Source: Pilasporangium apinafurcum (Eukaryota > Oomycota > Peronosporomycetes > Pythiales > Pythiaceae). From it: DNA of 64,000 bases. The position numbers were made by a program, and so were the translations under genes. Shown here piece after piece: positions 44,678 to 56,118 of this stretch (position 1 is its first letter; every line of letters begins with the position of its first letter). The DNA is taken from NCBI GenBank assembly GCA_001600495.1, contig BCKE01000015.1, forward strand, positions 386,315 through 450,314, read 5' to 3'. The notes below the pieces were generated by a model, which had not been told where the DNA came from, did no database searches, and was given only the letters and a program-made list of their open reading frames with translations.

Positions 44678-47600
44678 ATGGAGAATGGCGACAAATCGTC
44701 TCGACTCAGTGGTGGTAGACGTTCAGCGTATGCGATTACGAGTGCATCAAATCCGGCGCTCAAGACCTTGGGCCTTGAGGAAGATGACCCCGAAGACATC
44801 TTTGAGCTCCAAAATAAAGAAGGCGCAGGTGCATTCGGTCGAGTATTTCGCGCCTGTTATCGAAATAATCCGGCAAAGGTAGTAGCGTTGAAAGTGATTC
44901 CAGTTGCTTTAGAAGCCGGTCAGCGCGGTGAAGATATTGAAAATGTACGCCGTGAGATTCAATTCTTGCGTGAATGCGATCACCCGAACGTTGTCGCGTT
45001 TTACGGTGCGTACTATAAAGATGGCGCGCTCTGGGTCGCCATGGAATACTGTGGCGGCGGATCAGTCGGCGATGTGAGTCGAAATCGTCGGCTGGCTGAG
45101 CAGGAAGTCTCCGTCATCATGCGAGGAGCGCTCCATGGTCTGGGGTATCTGCATTCACGTAAGAAGATCCACCGTGACATCAAAGGCGGTAACATCTTGC
45201 TGACCACGAACGGGCAAGTCAAGATCGCAGATTTCGGTGTATCGGCTCAGTTACGTGATACCATGTCGCGACGCGGCACATTTGTGGGTACGCCGTACTG
45301 GATGAGCCCAGAAATGATCCAAGACAGCGACTATGATTACAAATCGGATATTTGGTCGCTGGGGATCACGGCCATTGAATTAGCCGACCAGAAACCACCG
45401 CTCTTCGATGAGCACCCGATGCGTGTGTTGATCCAGATCCCACGCAACCCACCACCACAATTGCAATCTCCAAGTAACTGGACACCCGAGTTTTCCCAAT
45501 TCCTGCAGTTTTGTTTGCGCAAAGATCCTCATGAACGCCCCACTGCTGTCGAGTGCCTGAGCCACCCGTTTATCGTCCGTGAACAGCATATCGAACGGGT
45601 TTTTGCTACTGGGAGGGAGACTTTGTTGAATACGAAAGATGCCAATGTGGATGGCAATCTTCACATCCAACAAGCTCCCGCAGCAGAGGTTCCGACTGCA
45701 GCAAGTCAAGTTGGGAAGGAGATACCACAGCAGACTGCTCCTGGTGATGATATTGAACTAATCGATGAGAATACTCAGCGTAAGGAAGCTCCTGTGAACG
45801 ATGCTACCATCGTTACACAGCCTAAGCGCGAGGACACTACAGCTGATCCACCGATGATAACTGAGACATTCAACAAGAGCAATGATACAGACGAGATTGT
45901 ACATCTGGAAGAGCATAACAAGGAAGAAGAAAGCATCGATACGCCTTTCACACGAAATGCCGAAGCAGCCGCAAGTGCTGGTGTCGATATTAATGAAGAT
46001 TGTAAACTCTCTGTTCATGGTGAAACTTTTAGGTTTCGTCAACCGCGACAGTCTACTTCTCCAGTCTCTCGACCACCACTGCTTTCAGTTCCAGATGAAT
46101 CTAAATATGACGAGCTGCTGAACCTCTCCATCGACGAGTCATTCGAATTGCCGGTAGGAATAAAAAAGAAGGTAGATGGTAATAATACGAGTATTGTTGA
46201 ACAGGATTTCAAGCATATCCAGCAAAGTCGTCCGCAAATTAATGTTGCCGCATGTTCAAGTCAGCCGCCAACAGAGTTCAAGCTCTTGCCCGCAGCCGCG
46301 CAATCACCCGTGATTAGGCGAAGCAATCAATTCTTCAACATACAGGGATCTAAAAGTAGTGCTGGCACTCCGGTCAAACCTTCACAGTCACCTGTCATCC
46401 ATTCAGGTGTGTCACAGCAACAACACCAGCATCAGCAAGAGTCGCATCGCTCTCGCGCTATTGCGCACACGCCAGCTCGAGCGACGGCCAAAACAGGAGG
46501 CTGGCAAAATCCTCTCGCGGACATTGATGCGTCCTTTTCTCGAGTCAATATGCTTCGACTATCGGTCTCTTCTCTTTCCAGCTCTACAAACCAATTGTTC
46601 TCGACATTAACCCAAAGTGAGCATGAAGAAAATCAAGCCGAACCGCCGAAGCAAAATCAAGAGCATTACGTCCAGCGTTCCATCCATCAATCGTCACTTG
46701 ATCGCGAGAGTAGTAGTAGTGACAACCTGGCATCATCGATGACCAAATCCTCACAGTCCATCCCCTTGTCGTCGAACCATTTCATTGGCGCTCCATTCCG
46801 TGTGTCACACAACCTTTGTGTCAAATACAACTCGGTTGCCGCAAGATTCGAGGGTGTGCCTACATCAGAAGATTGGCTTGCCATTCACAAACAATTCGGG
46901 ATCGCTCTTAATCACCTACGCTGCCGCACCAACAGCAACGACCAAGTGCCAGCGCTGCTTCATATGTTGCATCGTGAGCTTGTGCAACGAGGTGGATTAC
47001 ATTGCAAATACATTTACCGTATCTCACCGAAGCAGGTCGAGGTGGAGTCTGCCAAGAACGCTATCGATCGCGGGTACTTTGATGCTTCGCAAGTGAGCGA
47101 CCTCCATATCTACGCGAGTTTGATCAAGATTTTTTTTCGAGAGTTGCCAACTCCATTGCTCCATAGTGTCGTTCATGATGATTTGATGAAGATCGGCAAA
47201 CTGCTGAATCCTGTCACAACAGGCAATAATCCCACAATTGATACATTTGCAACCGCATTTGACGCCGTGAACGACCAAGTGCAACGAACGTTAAATAATA
47301 TATCTTCTCAAGAGCGCGCCGTATTGGAATGGCTATTGGATCATATGCTTGAGGTGATCTATCAAACAGCACGTAACAGCATGACAGCACAAAGTCTTGC
47401 AGTGATAATGGCGCCAAATCTGTATTGTTGCACGTCTTTTGTGACAACTCCAGCAGCGGCAAGTGCATTGGCCAATCATGCAGCGGCACTTGTGCGGGTG
47501 CTTTTAGCATGGAAACATCATCGCCGGAGTGATTCGTTGCGTTTGTCATCTCTTCTCTCCGTCTCAGAATCCATGCAATCGTCTGGACATCCCATGCGAG

Positions 47601-48583
47601 AATCCACATCTATATCCATTCGAGGCATACCAGTAGCAAAGTCAGCATCATTCTCATTTCCTTCTGCACAGTCGTCCTTTGTGAATTGCAACGATGCCTT
47701 CGCGGGTGACTACAATAATCAAGATTTCGATGATTTTTCCAAGTGGGAAGGGCACTGCTCACTTGAAACCAAAGTGAAAACCTGCATTGATGATATCTGG
47801 AATGATCTTTTTGCACAGCAGATTACAACACTAGAAGCTTTACATGCCGTCAAACACGTGCTTCTACACATTTTCCAAAAATATCAGCGCACTCTGCTTC
47901 GACTTGTTCACCAATTCAGCAAGCGAACAGAGGAGCGAGAATGGGCAGCAGAGATACTAACGAAGCTCAACCATGGTATCAGCGCAAGTGGAGAAATAAT
48001 ACCACTGACACTCACAAAGATGAAACGATGGATGAGAGCAGCGTTATGTCTCGACGATTTTGTAGAGCTTCTCCATGGTGAATTTGCTGTATGGAACAAA
48101 CAGAAAAGGTTACGTGAGCGATTTTCCATGCCTGATAGCGACGATACGAACGATACGACGAGGGGGAAGACACTTGATCCAGAACTTACCCACGATCTCA
48201 TCCACCGGCTTTGTTCATCAAACCTTTATGAAAGCAGTCGTCCAGCGTCATGCTCGTTACCTCAAGAGCAACCATTGGAAAACGAGAAGAGCAGTGGTCA
48301 TCGGACAAAATCCGAACAAAATGAAAATGTCCTGTTGAGTGGTGCCCTACATTTACTCGAATTGGATACATCAAGCGCATCTGAAAGAACGGAGCGATTG
48401 GTAGTAGCACAAGCAATAGCAGACATGGGGAAACGGGAACCTATGATTGGGAATCTACTGGCTGGATTAAGCCGATGCGAACGGATTTCGCAGCTGCATC
48501 TTGAACCTCAGCAAAAGCAGCTGGTTAATATGGTGCAGTCGACGCTAGCTATTCACTACTGCCTTGAGCAGTCATGGTGTTGA
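44678..48583 (+). CDS. STE20-like protein kinase fused to a RhoGAP domain
   Basis: Single-exon protein of 1301 residues from ATG 44678. The N-terminal kinase (about 45-310) is of the STE20/GCK type: Gly loop EGAGAFGRVF, VALKVIP, HRDIKGGNI near 164, DFGVSAQL near 183 and GTPYWMSPEM. A long disordered Ser/Gln-rich linker follows. Near residues 705-945 lies a RhoGAP-like domain that starts FEGVP. It carries the probable arginine finger in IYRIS near 778 and also has YASLIKIFFRELPTPLL. A helical C-terminal part ends at 1301. RhoGAP domains switch off Rho/Rac GTPases, so the protein may couple a kinase signal to actin or polarity control. The kinase motifs and the finger Arg are intact. Confidence 0.88.
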   Translation: MENGDKSSRLSGGRRSAYAITSASNPALKTLGLEEDDPEDIFELQNKEGAGAFGRVFRACYRNNPAKVVALKVIPVALEAGQRGEDIENVRREIQFLRECDHPNVVAFYGAYYKDGALWVAMEYCGGGSVGDVSRNRRLAEQEVSVIMRGALHGLGYLHSRKKIHRDIKGGNILLTTNGQVKIADFGVSAQLRDTMSRRGTFVGTPYWMSPEMIQDSDYDYKSDIWSLGITAIELADQKPPLFDEHPMRVLIQIPRNPPPQLQSPSNWTPEFSQFLQFCLRKDPHERPTAVECLSHPFIVREQHIERVFATGRETLLNTKDANVDGNLHIQQAPAAEVPTAASQVGKEIPQQTAPGDDIELIDENTQRKEAPVNDATIVTQPKREDTTADPPMITETFNKSNDTDEIVHLEEHNKEEESIDTPFTRNAEAAASAGVDINEDCKLSVHGETFRFRQPRQSTSPVSRPPLLSVPDESKYDELLNLSIDESFELPVGIKKKVDGNNTSIVEQDFKHIQQSRPQINVAACSSQPPTEFKLLPAAAQSPVIRRSNQFFNIQGSKSSAGTPVKPSQSPVIHSGVSQQQHQHQQESHRSRAIAHTPARATAKTGGWQNPLADIDASFSRVNMLRLSVSSLSSSTNQLFSTLTQSEHEENQAEPPKQNQEHYVQRSIHQSSLDRESSSSDNLASSMTKSSQSIPLSSNHFIGAPFRVSHNLCVKYNSVAARFEGVPTSEDWLAIHKQFGIALNHLRCRTNSNDQVPALLHMLHRELVQRGGLHCKYIYRISPKQVEVESAKNAIDRGYFDASQVSDLHIYASLIKIFFRELPTPLLHSVVHDDLMKIGKLLNPVTTGNNPTIDTFATAFDAVNDQVQRTLNNISSQERAVLEWLLDHMLEVIYQTARNSMTAQSLAVIMAPNLYCCTSFVTTPAAASALANHAAALVRVLLAWKHHRRSDSLRLSSLLSVSESMQSSGHPMRESTSISIRGIPVAKSASFSFPSAQSSFVNCNDAFAGDYNNQDFDDFSKWEGHCSLETKVKTCIDDIWNDLFAQQITTLEALHAVKHVLLHIFQKYQRTLLRLVHQFSKRTEEREWAAEILTKLNHGISASGEIIPLTLTKMKRWMRAALCLDDFVELLHGEFAVWNKQKRLRERFSMPDSDDTNDTTRGKTLDPELTHDLIHRLCSSNLYESSRPASCSLPQEQPLENEKSSGHRTKSEQNENVLLSGALHLLELDTSSASERTERLVVAQAIADMGKREPMIGNLLAGLSRCERISQLHLEPQQKQLVNMVQSTLAIHYCLEQSWC

Positions 48584-48805
48584 TGTATGTGTGTCATCAC
48601 ATTTGATTGCGACGACGCAACAAACACAATGAACCTAAGTGGCTGGACGCAAGAGCAATCAATACGGTCAGTTCCACGATATGGTACGGAGGTGTAATAT
48701 GCTTTTGCAACATATATGAATATAAATTTGCATATAGACAGTCATGTTGCTCCTACGAACTGAAAATATTGTCATTTGCATCGCTAGACTATAAAAACAC
48801 ATATC

Positions 48806-51800
48806 TTACTTGCGAATGTTTTTCACAACAGATCCAAAGATGCTTTTTTTTGATGTGTGTCCTGATGTCGCGGAAGATGAACCCCATAACTTCGAAGAAT
48901 ATTTGGGGTCGTTGACTTTCGCAAGGACATTGGAGACTGTCTCTGCGGATAAATGGGGATATTTGCCTGCTTCACTGCAATAGCATGGCATATTATCATT
49001 ACAACTTCAGCTCTCAGTGATGTTGTGTAGATAGGCACGGACAAGTTTACTTACCGCTGTTGAGGGTCCAGAAACTTGTCTGCTTCACCAGAAAGTAAGA
49101 GATCCACCAACTGTGTAAGTGCGAGAAAGCACTCCTTCAATTGCTGAATGGGAATTGTTCCAACGTAATCCAGCACGGAGTCTAAATTGCGCTTGAAGTT
49201 TGCAATACCGGCCATATTTAGTTTTTTTACCACATTCCCGCACAAAACTTGCTCCATTGCTTTAGAAATGTGAATGCACGATGCGAAATGGACAGCTTCG
49301 CGGACTGATGTTGGTAGTTGTTCCAGCTGGGCAAATGTTACTCTGAGGTAATTGATCAAATCCCACATAGATGGATCTGGCTGACGTGAGACTTCGGATG
49401 GAACCCAGTTAATGAAGTAGTAAGACGAGAGTAACTCGTCGATTTTCTTGAGCTATGCGCATTCAAGTTGCTCCATTAGCAAGCCATTCAGTGTAAAGCT
49501 TGTAAGAAAATACTTACCATGAGCTCACAAACCATATCTTGAGCGCGAGTCATCGTACTCTCAAATTTCTTTTTGGCTCCTGCCTTACTCAAAATAAATC
49601 GGTTTGAGTTTGGTTTCGCCAATTGGTTGCTGACTCGAGTAAGCGTGTTGTTAACACTGTAGCCATAGGTACGTGCTTCCCATGCTTCAGTCTGAATCCT
49701 CACAATCTCTTCGAAGCGATCACAAGCACACGCAAGAAATGCAGCATTGGATCCCATCATTACAGCCTACAGGCCACCTGCTAAGAAAACAACATAAAAT
49801 ATATCTAGCTAGGAAGAGTGTCTTACCATGGAGACTTGCAAGTCGGAACGTTGGTCGATAACCTCGTTCAGTACGTCATTCAAATAACCGAGTGCTTCAA
49901 TAGTATCATCACGAACAGCATCACCCCAGTCGTTGATATTCAAGTACCTGCGCGTTGTATCACGATGTAAACAATAGCTTTCGCTTTTGTCAAAAACGGA
50001 TGGACGTACCGTTCGTAGTCGTACATCATTGACACAAGCTGCTCAACAGCTTTACAGCTTTTAATGACCACCTAGTTGATAGTCTCGATTAGTTTACGCA
50101 ACTCGCTCTTTAGTAAAATCGTTTGTTACCTCACTAAACGGAAGGACCACGAGCTCGGCAGTGCAGTCAACATTTTTCAACATTTTATCTTCTTTTCCAC
50201 TGACCCCGCTAAGCTGTATGACCTAGTGAAGGGATTATTGATGTTTATACTGTTGTCTAATCATGTGATCAGGCAATATGTGCGCTGCATACGTACATCA
50301 CGTAGATCTTTGTTGGGTACACGAACGTACTCGAATGTATCGGATGTCATGAAATGACGTAGTTGTCTGCAAATACAAGAATAATGAGCAATGAACTAAT
50401 GTTGACTTGATGTTCAAGCCGAAAATGCATAAAGCTCTGATTACGCACTTCATGGTATCAGCCAGCAATGAGTGACGAAAATGGGCGCCTAGTCTTCGAA
50501 ACGTGTCAAATATCGATGCTGGGTTATATTCGTGAATTTCGTCGCCTAATGCTCGAGCGCATAATATCGCGCTTCGTTTGATATCGAATATTATCTTGGG
50601 TGCTTCAATTCGCAAAATAGATGCGGTGATAATTCCACACAAACTCTGTACAATCAAGTGAAAAATTCCATTGATCTCCTTTTTGGTGAGTAAGGCTTCA
50701 TTCGAGTAACGCCAGAGCAGATGTTCCAAGCAAAATGCCCCTGTGAACTTTTTGAATAGCTCGTCATGCTGCTTCACAAACTTTTCGGGAGTAATCATTG
50801 CAACATCTCCAGTCAAGAATGATGGCAGCTGGAGTTGGGGCTACCACGGACAGAATAGAGGATTAAAAGAAGAGTTTTAAACCCCATCTTTGTGGGTATG
50901 GTATCACGACTTACCAATCGATTAGCGTTGTAGAAAGCAATGAGCTCAGGAAGTTGATTCATCGTGCGGAATACGTGAAGAATGCGCAACATTGGGGACA
51001 GTTGCTCCAGCGTTTCCTTCATATATCCAGTGTGGATACTATTCTTCTCGCGTAGCATGTCAGCATCTGAGTTGAGGACTTTTAAAGATGGTAACTTGGG
51101 GAGGTCATCACCCATTCCTGCACCTCCTCCTTTCCCATCGACTGCATGAGAGGATAGTAAACCTGAGCTACTCGGCGATCGAACTGCCGGTACTGACGGT
51201 GAAGACATCGCAGCAGTGGAATTGATACTAGATCGAGACGTGGACGTTGCGGTTGGAAGTCCACATTTTTCCAGAATGTCTTGTTCGTAGTATTGCTCGT
51301 TGACTTGATTTTCGAATCGTTTAATAGCATATTCGCCAATGGACTAGATAACATAGCACAGTAAAATTGAAGTTAGCTACATAGAAGAGCCGATGCATGA
51401 CAAGTTTATACCATTGAAGCTGAGCGAATCTCTCCGAGCCAGGTTGAAGCGCTACGTTTTGCTTCTTCTTTGATTGTTTCCATCGCCACATGCATCCAAT
51501 CATTCATCCGTTGTGGAAATAATTGGCCCTTTTGAAGGACAACAGTGTAAGTGATTTTCTGGTTACTGCTTTTAATTACCTCATGTAACTCACGCGAAAG
51601 ACGGAAATTTCTGCTCGCAGCTCTTCCAGCACCTTTAAAGCATGAAAAAGTTTGTTTTGTTGAATGTACATGTCAATAGTTGTCGCTAACCCAACCTAAC
51701 CCATTTGGATCGTCAATGCAAGTCCATTTTAAATACATCGGTGGCATATTCATTGATCAACCTGCTAAGATAAAATGCACTTACAATCCGCTGACATTGC

Positions 51801-52474
51801 TGCAACTTCTCAATAGATTCATCGATACTATGCTGCACATTATAACAGGCCTCCAGCGAATCATAGATAGATAACACACCAGAAGTTGCAGATGCCATCT
51901 CATGCTGAAATCGATCGATGTCGCGCTTTGGTCACAACAAAGAGTCACAACAGAGCACACTCTGCCGTCAGCGTCGCGAGTAGCAAATCGCATCTGATTA
52001 CAATTCTATGCAACTTCAACTCACTTGAAGTCTCGCGACATCCGCTTTCATGCGTACAATTTCTTCAATCGAATCCACAAACTCTTGGTAATTCGCGCTG
52101 CAGACACCCCGGATCTCATTTTCCTTCGCAGTTGCGTACGCCTGCAGACTTGCTGTCGTATTACATATATCCAGGGCATAGAAAAAGTACCCATCATACG
52201 TATACAGTTTTCTTAGATTCTGCTTGAACATTTATTCGTGCCCATCTTCATCAAGGAAAATGGACAAGAGGCGCGCGCGTTTACCCGCAAAGTTATTCCC
52301 CCACTGCTTCTCGATCGCGAGCTGGATTCCTGACGCCAACCTGGCGTGTGACTGCGCAATGTTCTCCACGAGCACCTCCCACTCGTTCTTACTCTGCCAC
52401 GTGCGTGCGTGTGGCGCAGTCATCACCGTCGTTGTCAGCGAAGGAGTCGGTGCGGCTGCAGACGACAATTTCAT
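48806..52474 (-). CDS. SEC15: Exocyst subunit SEC15 with one in-frame TAA
   Basis: Thirteen exons: 52025-52474, 51785-51904, 51594-51695, 51412-51528, 50915-51343, 50449-50840, 50297-50366, 50130-50213, 50010-50071, 49827-49947, 49518-49766, 49055-49452, 48806-48974. All junctions keep one frame, about 920 codons. SEC15-like segments include EIRGVCSANYQEFVDSIEEI, a coiled N-terminal half and the helical C-terminal bundle. SEC15 is the exocyst subunit that binds Rab/Sec4 on secretory vesicles at growth sites. The frame has a TAA at 52232-52234 (codon 81) in exon 1, directly followed by an ATG, although the reading continues in the same frame on both sides. Either translation starts at that ATG (about 839 residues), or the base is an error or a nonsense mutation. 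Confidence 0.85.
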
Positions 52475-53679
52475 CTTCAACTGCAGCTTTTCTTTCCACC
52501 CTCGCGTCACTTGGGCAATGCCAGGAGTGATGGTAACACTGTGTGGACCACAAACATGTCTCACTCACCTACCCACGATTTCTGAATAGTAGACTGCATG
52601 AAACCGTATCGTACCACATCAAATAAAAGAACTACTTCTAATACAAGTCCCTCATGTACAATGTTGTGATATCACCTAACACATGGGTGGCTCTGTAATG
52701 GCTGAGTTAATGGTGCTCGTGTCTCTTCGTTTGTCATTTGGGTGGAAGCATAACGCAATATGGAGAGACCATGCCAGGGAGACATGAAGAGAAACAGAAC
52801 ACATGGGGACAGATACCGATCCACAAGGATCGCCACAAATTTCATATCGCCAGAGGTACTGAACAGTCGCCCATTAATAATCCTAATTAGGAAAAAAAAA
52901 AGCGACAAATCGTACACAAATGGCTCCACCAGGTGGTGCGTTCCGCTTTTTTATTTTCTTAGCTCAGACTGTCGCATCGTACACACACAACGAACATAAA
53001 TACAGCCAAGAATTTTGAAAAAGTGAATTGCCGACGTCAGCCTTTTTTAGATACCGACATTATCCTGACGAATGTGAAGAACATGCAGAATTTCTCGATC
53101 AATTAAAAAAAAACGGTGGCAGCACCATCACACTAGATTGCTGGTCGGGCGATGCTCCATAGACTCCAAGCCCACTCTAAATATGATATCAAGGGACGGT
53201 GGACATCGGGGTTCATCATATTTATAACCAATGAAAGCCTTGGATCAAGTATTTCATTCTTGTGATTTGCCCCCAAAATAGTACCCTAACCATTTAAGAT
53301 CGCAAGGGTAGACAGTATTAGACAATGAAGAGCCAATCGAGATATTCAAAACTAGTTATAATTAGTTTTTATTGGTTGAAATTAAAATCTTTGAACGTTT
53401 TCTGTAACTGGTGACCTTTCCGAGATACGACAATGGCGGTCAGTAGGCAGGACAAGGAACGCAGATGCGGAGAACGCGATGACGGGCAGAGCAGTCCAGA
53501 CGCGAAAGTTTTGCTCATTCGCGAAAAAACTCATCACAAACGAACTCACATCTACGCCATCCATTGAACACACAAGCACCAAAACACCAGGGTGTGTGTG
53601 TGTGTGGCTATATTGTGTGCATTCTTTTGATCGTCATAATTGAAATCACCCTTTCAGAATCAATAGTTCTGCTGTCACG
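52475..53679. other. Intergenic region between SEC15 and the PX array
   Basis: About 1.2 kb that separates divergent genes. I see short frames without protein-like composition, an A run near 53105 and no RNA gene. Confidence 0.4.
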
Positions 53680-54240
53680 ATGCAGCTTACTGCCTCGCTT
53701 GTCCCCTCGCTCACGCCGGTCACCATCATGCCTACGCGGCCTTCGGTGTCTACCGAGCCACGAGTGTTCCTGCAGAAGATCGATCACATCGAAATCAACG
53801 GCACCGTGGAGCGCAATGGCGTGGTTTACTATGTATTGAACGTTTACCTGAAGCAAACGACAAACCGAATTCCGACTAACAAACGTCCTGTTGAGAAAAT
53901 GCAACGCAACCGACCGGATTACCAACTAGAGAAGCGGTTCAACGAGTTCGCGGACTTCCGCTACCAAGTGTGGGCATACGCCCAGCGCAAGCACGGCGGT
54001 TGCACCTGCAAGTACTGTGATGATTTCATGGACTATATCGTCTACAGTATGGCTCAACCTCGATTGGTCGTCAAGCTCGCAACCGGTGTTCAGCGTCGCA
54101 TGGCGCTGTTTACCAAGTTTTGCAACGAGTTTGTCGCCATGGCGGTGGGGAAGAACGGTGAGGATCGTCCTCGTTACTACACCTGCGAGGGGTACCACGC
54201 CATTCCAACCATCGTTGAACGCTTCCTTCGTAAGGAGTGA
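53680..54240 (+). CDS. PX-like protein 1 with CxYC motif
   Basis: Single-exon protein of 186 residues from ATG 53680, the first of six tandem family members. The PX-like core starts FLQKIDHIEING and contains NRIPTN, then YQLEKRFNEFADFRYQV, the usual PX strand-helix with its basic/aromatic residues. Next comes an insertion with CTCKYC, and the C-terminal part has FCNEFVAMAVG and CEGYHAIPTIVERFL. PX domains bind phosphoinositides on endosomes. Here the Pro-rich PX loop is not obvious and the CxYC plus later Cys suggest a zinc-stabilised variant. No signal peptide or membrane segment. Lipid binding is inferred only. Confidence 0.75.
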   Translation: MQLTASLVPSLTPVTIMPTRPSVSTEPRVFLQKIDHIEINGTVERNGVVYYVLNVYLKQTTNRIPTNKRPVEKMQRNRPDYQLEKRFNEFADFRYQVWAYAQRKHGGCTCKYCDDFMDYIVYSMAQPRLVVKLATGVQRRMALFTKFCNEFVAMAVGKNGEDRPRYYTCEGYHAIPTIVERFLRKE

Positions 54241-54270
54241 GCGGCTACGCTATTTTGATTTGAAATTTAC

Positions 54271-54652
54271 ATGAATGACCAAGTGGAGGAGGCAAAAGTC
54301 AAGTGGAAGCTTTACCCGATCCATCTTGGTACATTAGTACTGAGTATGGTGTATGGGGGATCAGAGAATTGACCAACTATGCATGTCTGCGAACAGCGTG
54401 TGGATGCATGTATTTTGCTTGACGGCATTTGCTCTTGATCTTTGCTAATTGGAAGAAGACCAACAAACCAACCAAAAGAAAAATGCGTATTGGCTCGATG
54501 AGAGTGATGCATTTTCCCCAAACGACTACTTCTCTCAAGGCTGGACAACGTGGAAGAAATGTATGGACGACAATCTTTGTCAGATGTATTTTGTTCCATC
54601 AAGCAGCTTTGAAACTGCATGTTTAACGCTACTGAATAAATCATTTCTTTAG
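54271..54652 (+). CDS. Possible small two-exon gene
   Basis: Exons 54271-54328 and 54456-54652 join in phase 1 across GTACAT...AAG and give 84 residues ending at TAG. Exon 1 starts at ATG 54271 and reads MNDQVEEAKVKWKLYPIHL. Exon 2 is acidic and aromatic (YWLDESDAFSPNDYFSQGW, then TTWKKCMDDNLCQMYFVPSS). Composition and the clean splice join make it look like a real small protein, but it has no recognised family. The donor GTACAT is weaker than others in this window. It follows PX-like gene 1 by 30 bases on the same strand. Confidence 0.4.
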
Positions 54653-55452
54653 CTCTTGATTGCTTTTGTGCCCATTTTGATCTTTTCTAAAGTTTCCCGC
54701 ACTAATTCTGCATTTTTCCTGAAGCTTGTGTACTAAGTGTCATTATCAGTGTTCATTCTACCTCATGCAAAGCCAGTACTCTCATCGTAATGAATGTGAA
54801 TAGAAGTGTAACACTGATTTATTACTTCGAACGACTTGTAGCAGACACTTCTACGAGCACCAGAGCCGGAAACATGTTCAGGCGCAGACTGTATTCAGCT
54901 ATCTGGTAATCAAAAGCTTGGTCAGCATGAACACATTGCTATCGTATACTGCTTGTCTACTTCCCATCAGTTGGCCATCTGGATCAACAAAATGGCGTAA
55001 CTCAGATAGTTAGTGGCCGCGCTCATCGAACCACCACGATGAAAAGTGATGAATGATAGTTAAAATATCGACGCACATGGACACTACAATGTTGTTCACA
55101 TCGTGTGGATCGCATTTCCATTCAGTAGAATTCGTTGTTCTCTATCGAACCCGCAAAAAAAGAATCTTCTGACGATTCTCAAATTTGTATAAATCGTGTA
55201 CTATATTCGACTGGCAATCTTTATTTTTGAATTTTCTAATTGGATAAAAAGAATTATTTTTGAGCCAATCATCATCGACCAATTACGTCTGATGTGTGAA
55301 GATGATGACATAACAAACTGTTTCCTATCTACACCTGTCTGCATCCATCATGCTGACTTCGGTGGAGCTCCCATTCTTCAAGTACCTGTCTTCACACCAA
55401 GCCGCCATCAAGAAGGAAGAAGAAGAAGAAAAAAACGGAACGAATCGGTTGT
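54653..55452. other. Intergenic gap in the PX array
   Basis: Eight hundred bases of AT-rich sequence with no recognisable gene or paralogue remnant. Confidence 0.4.
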
Positions 55453-56118
55453 ATGGCAATGGTTCCGGCTTCTCCATTGGTGCCAGACCTTCAGCCAGCG
55501 CAGATTTGGCCATGTCGGTACACAAAAGCTGTCGAAGCGCTTGGATTTCTCAAGACCATCGACCACGTCGAAGTGACCAACATCACCCGGCACCAAAGTG
55601 AGAACCACTTAGTAATCGAGGTCTATTTAGTGCGAACAGAGAACCGGATTCCGACAAATCGCGCGTCGACGCACAGCCGCTTATCGATCGAGTCTTCCAC
55701 TCGTCGGTTATCAATCGAGTCATATTGTACAGCGACGTCACTGGACGATCAGCAGGTACAACAGCACCAACCGGATTACCGATTGGAGATAAGCGTTAAA
55801 GAATTTGAGAAGCTACAGTACAATGTCTGGGTGCATGCACAGCAGCCATTGCCGCAGGGCGAGTTCTGCTGTTACTGTAACGATATTCTCGGATTTATCA
55901 ATGAGCAGAATTATCAATCGCGGTTTTTGGATCGGATTTGGACCAGCAAAACTCGCAGACGTGCTGCAGCGACGGAATACATCAATCGCATGCTTATGCT
56001 GGCGGTCGGACGTCCTGGCGATGGTCAACGAAGCACAAAATGCGAGGGATTCGACCACATTCCCAAGCGTCTGGTGCAGTTTCTCAAGAAACGCAGCGTC
56101 ATCGATCAATTGAATTAG
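55453..56118 (+). CDS. PX-like protein 2 with CxYC motif
   Basis: Protein of 221 residues from ATG 55453 (a second ATG is at codon 3). The core LKTIDHVEVTN ... NRIPTN is followed by an insertion of about 30 residues. In it the peptide RLSIES occurs twice (SRLSIESSTRRLSIES), a small internal repeat not found in the other five copies. After it come YRLEISVKEFEKLQYNV, FCCYCNDI for the Cys motif, and LAVG ... CEGFDHIPKRLVQFL. It belongs to subgroup 1 with copies 1 and 3. Confidence 0.75.
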   Translation: MAMVPASPLVPDLQPAQIWPCRYTKAVEALGFLKTIDHVEVTNITRHQSENHLVIEVYLVRTENRIPTNRASTHSRLSIESSTRRLSIESYCTATSLDDQQVQQHQPDYRLEISVKEFEKLQYNVWVHAQQPLPQGEFCCYCNDILGFINEQNYQSRFLDRIWTSKTRRRAAATEYINRMLMLAVGRPGDGQRSTKCEGFDHIPKRLVQFLKKRSVIDQLN

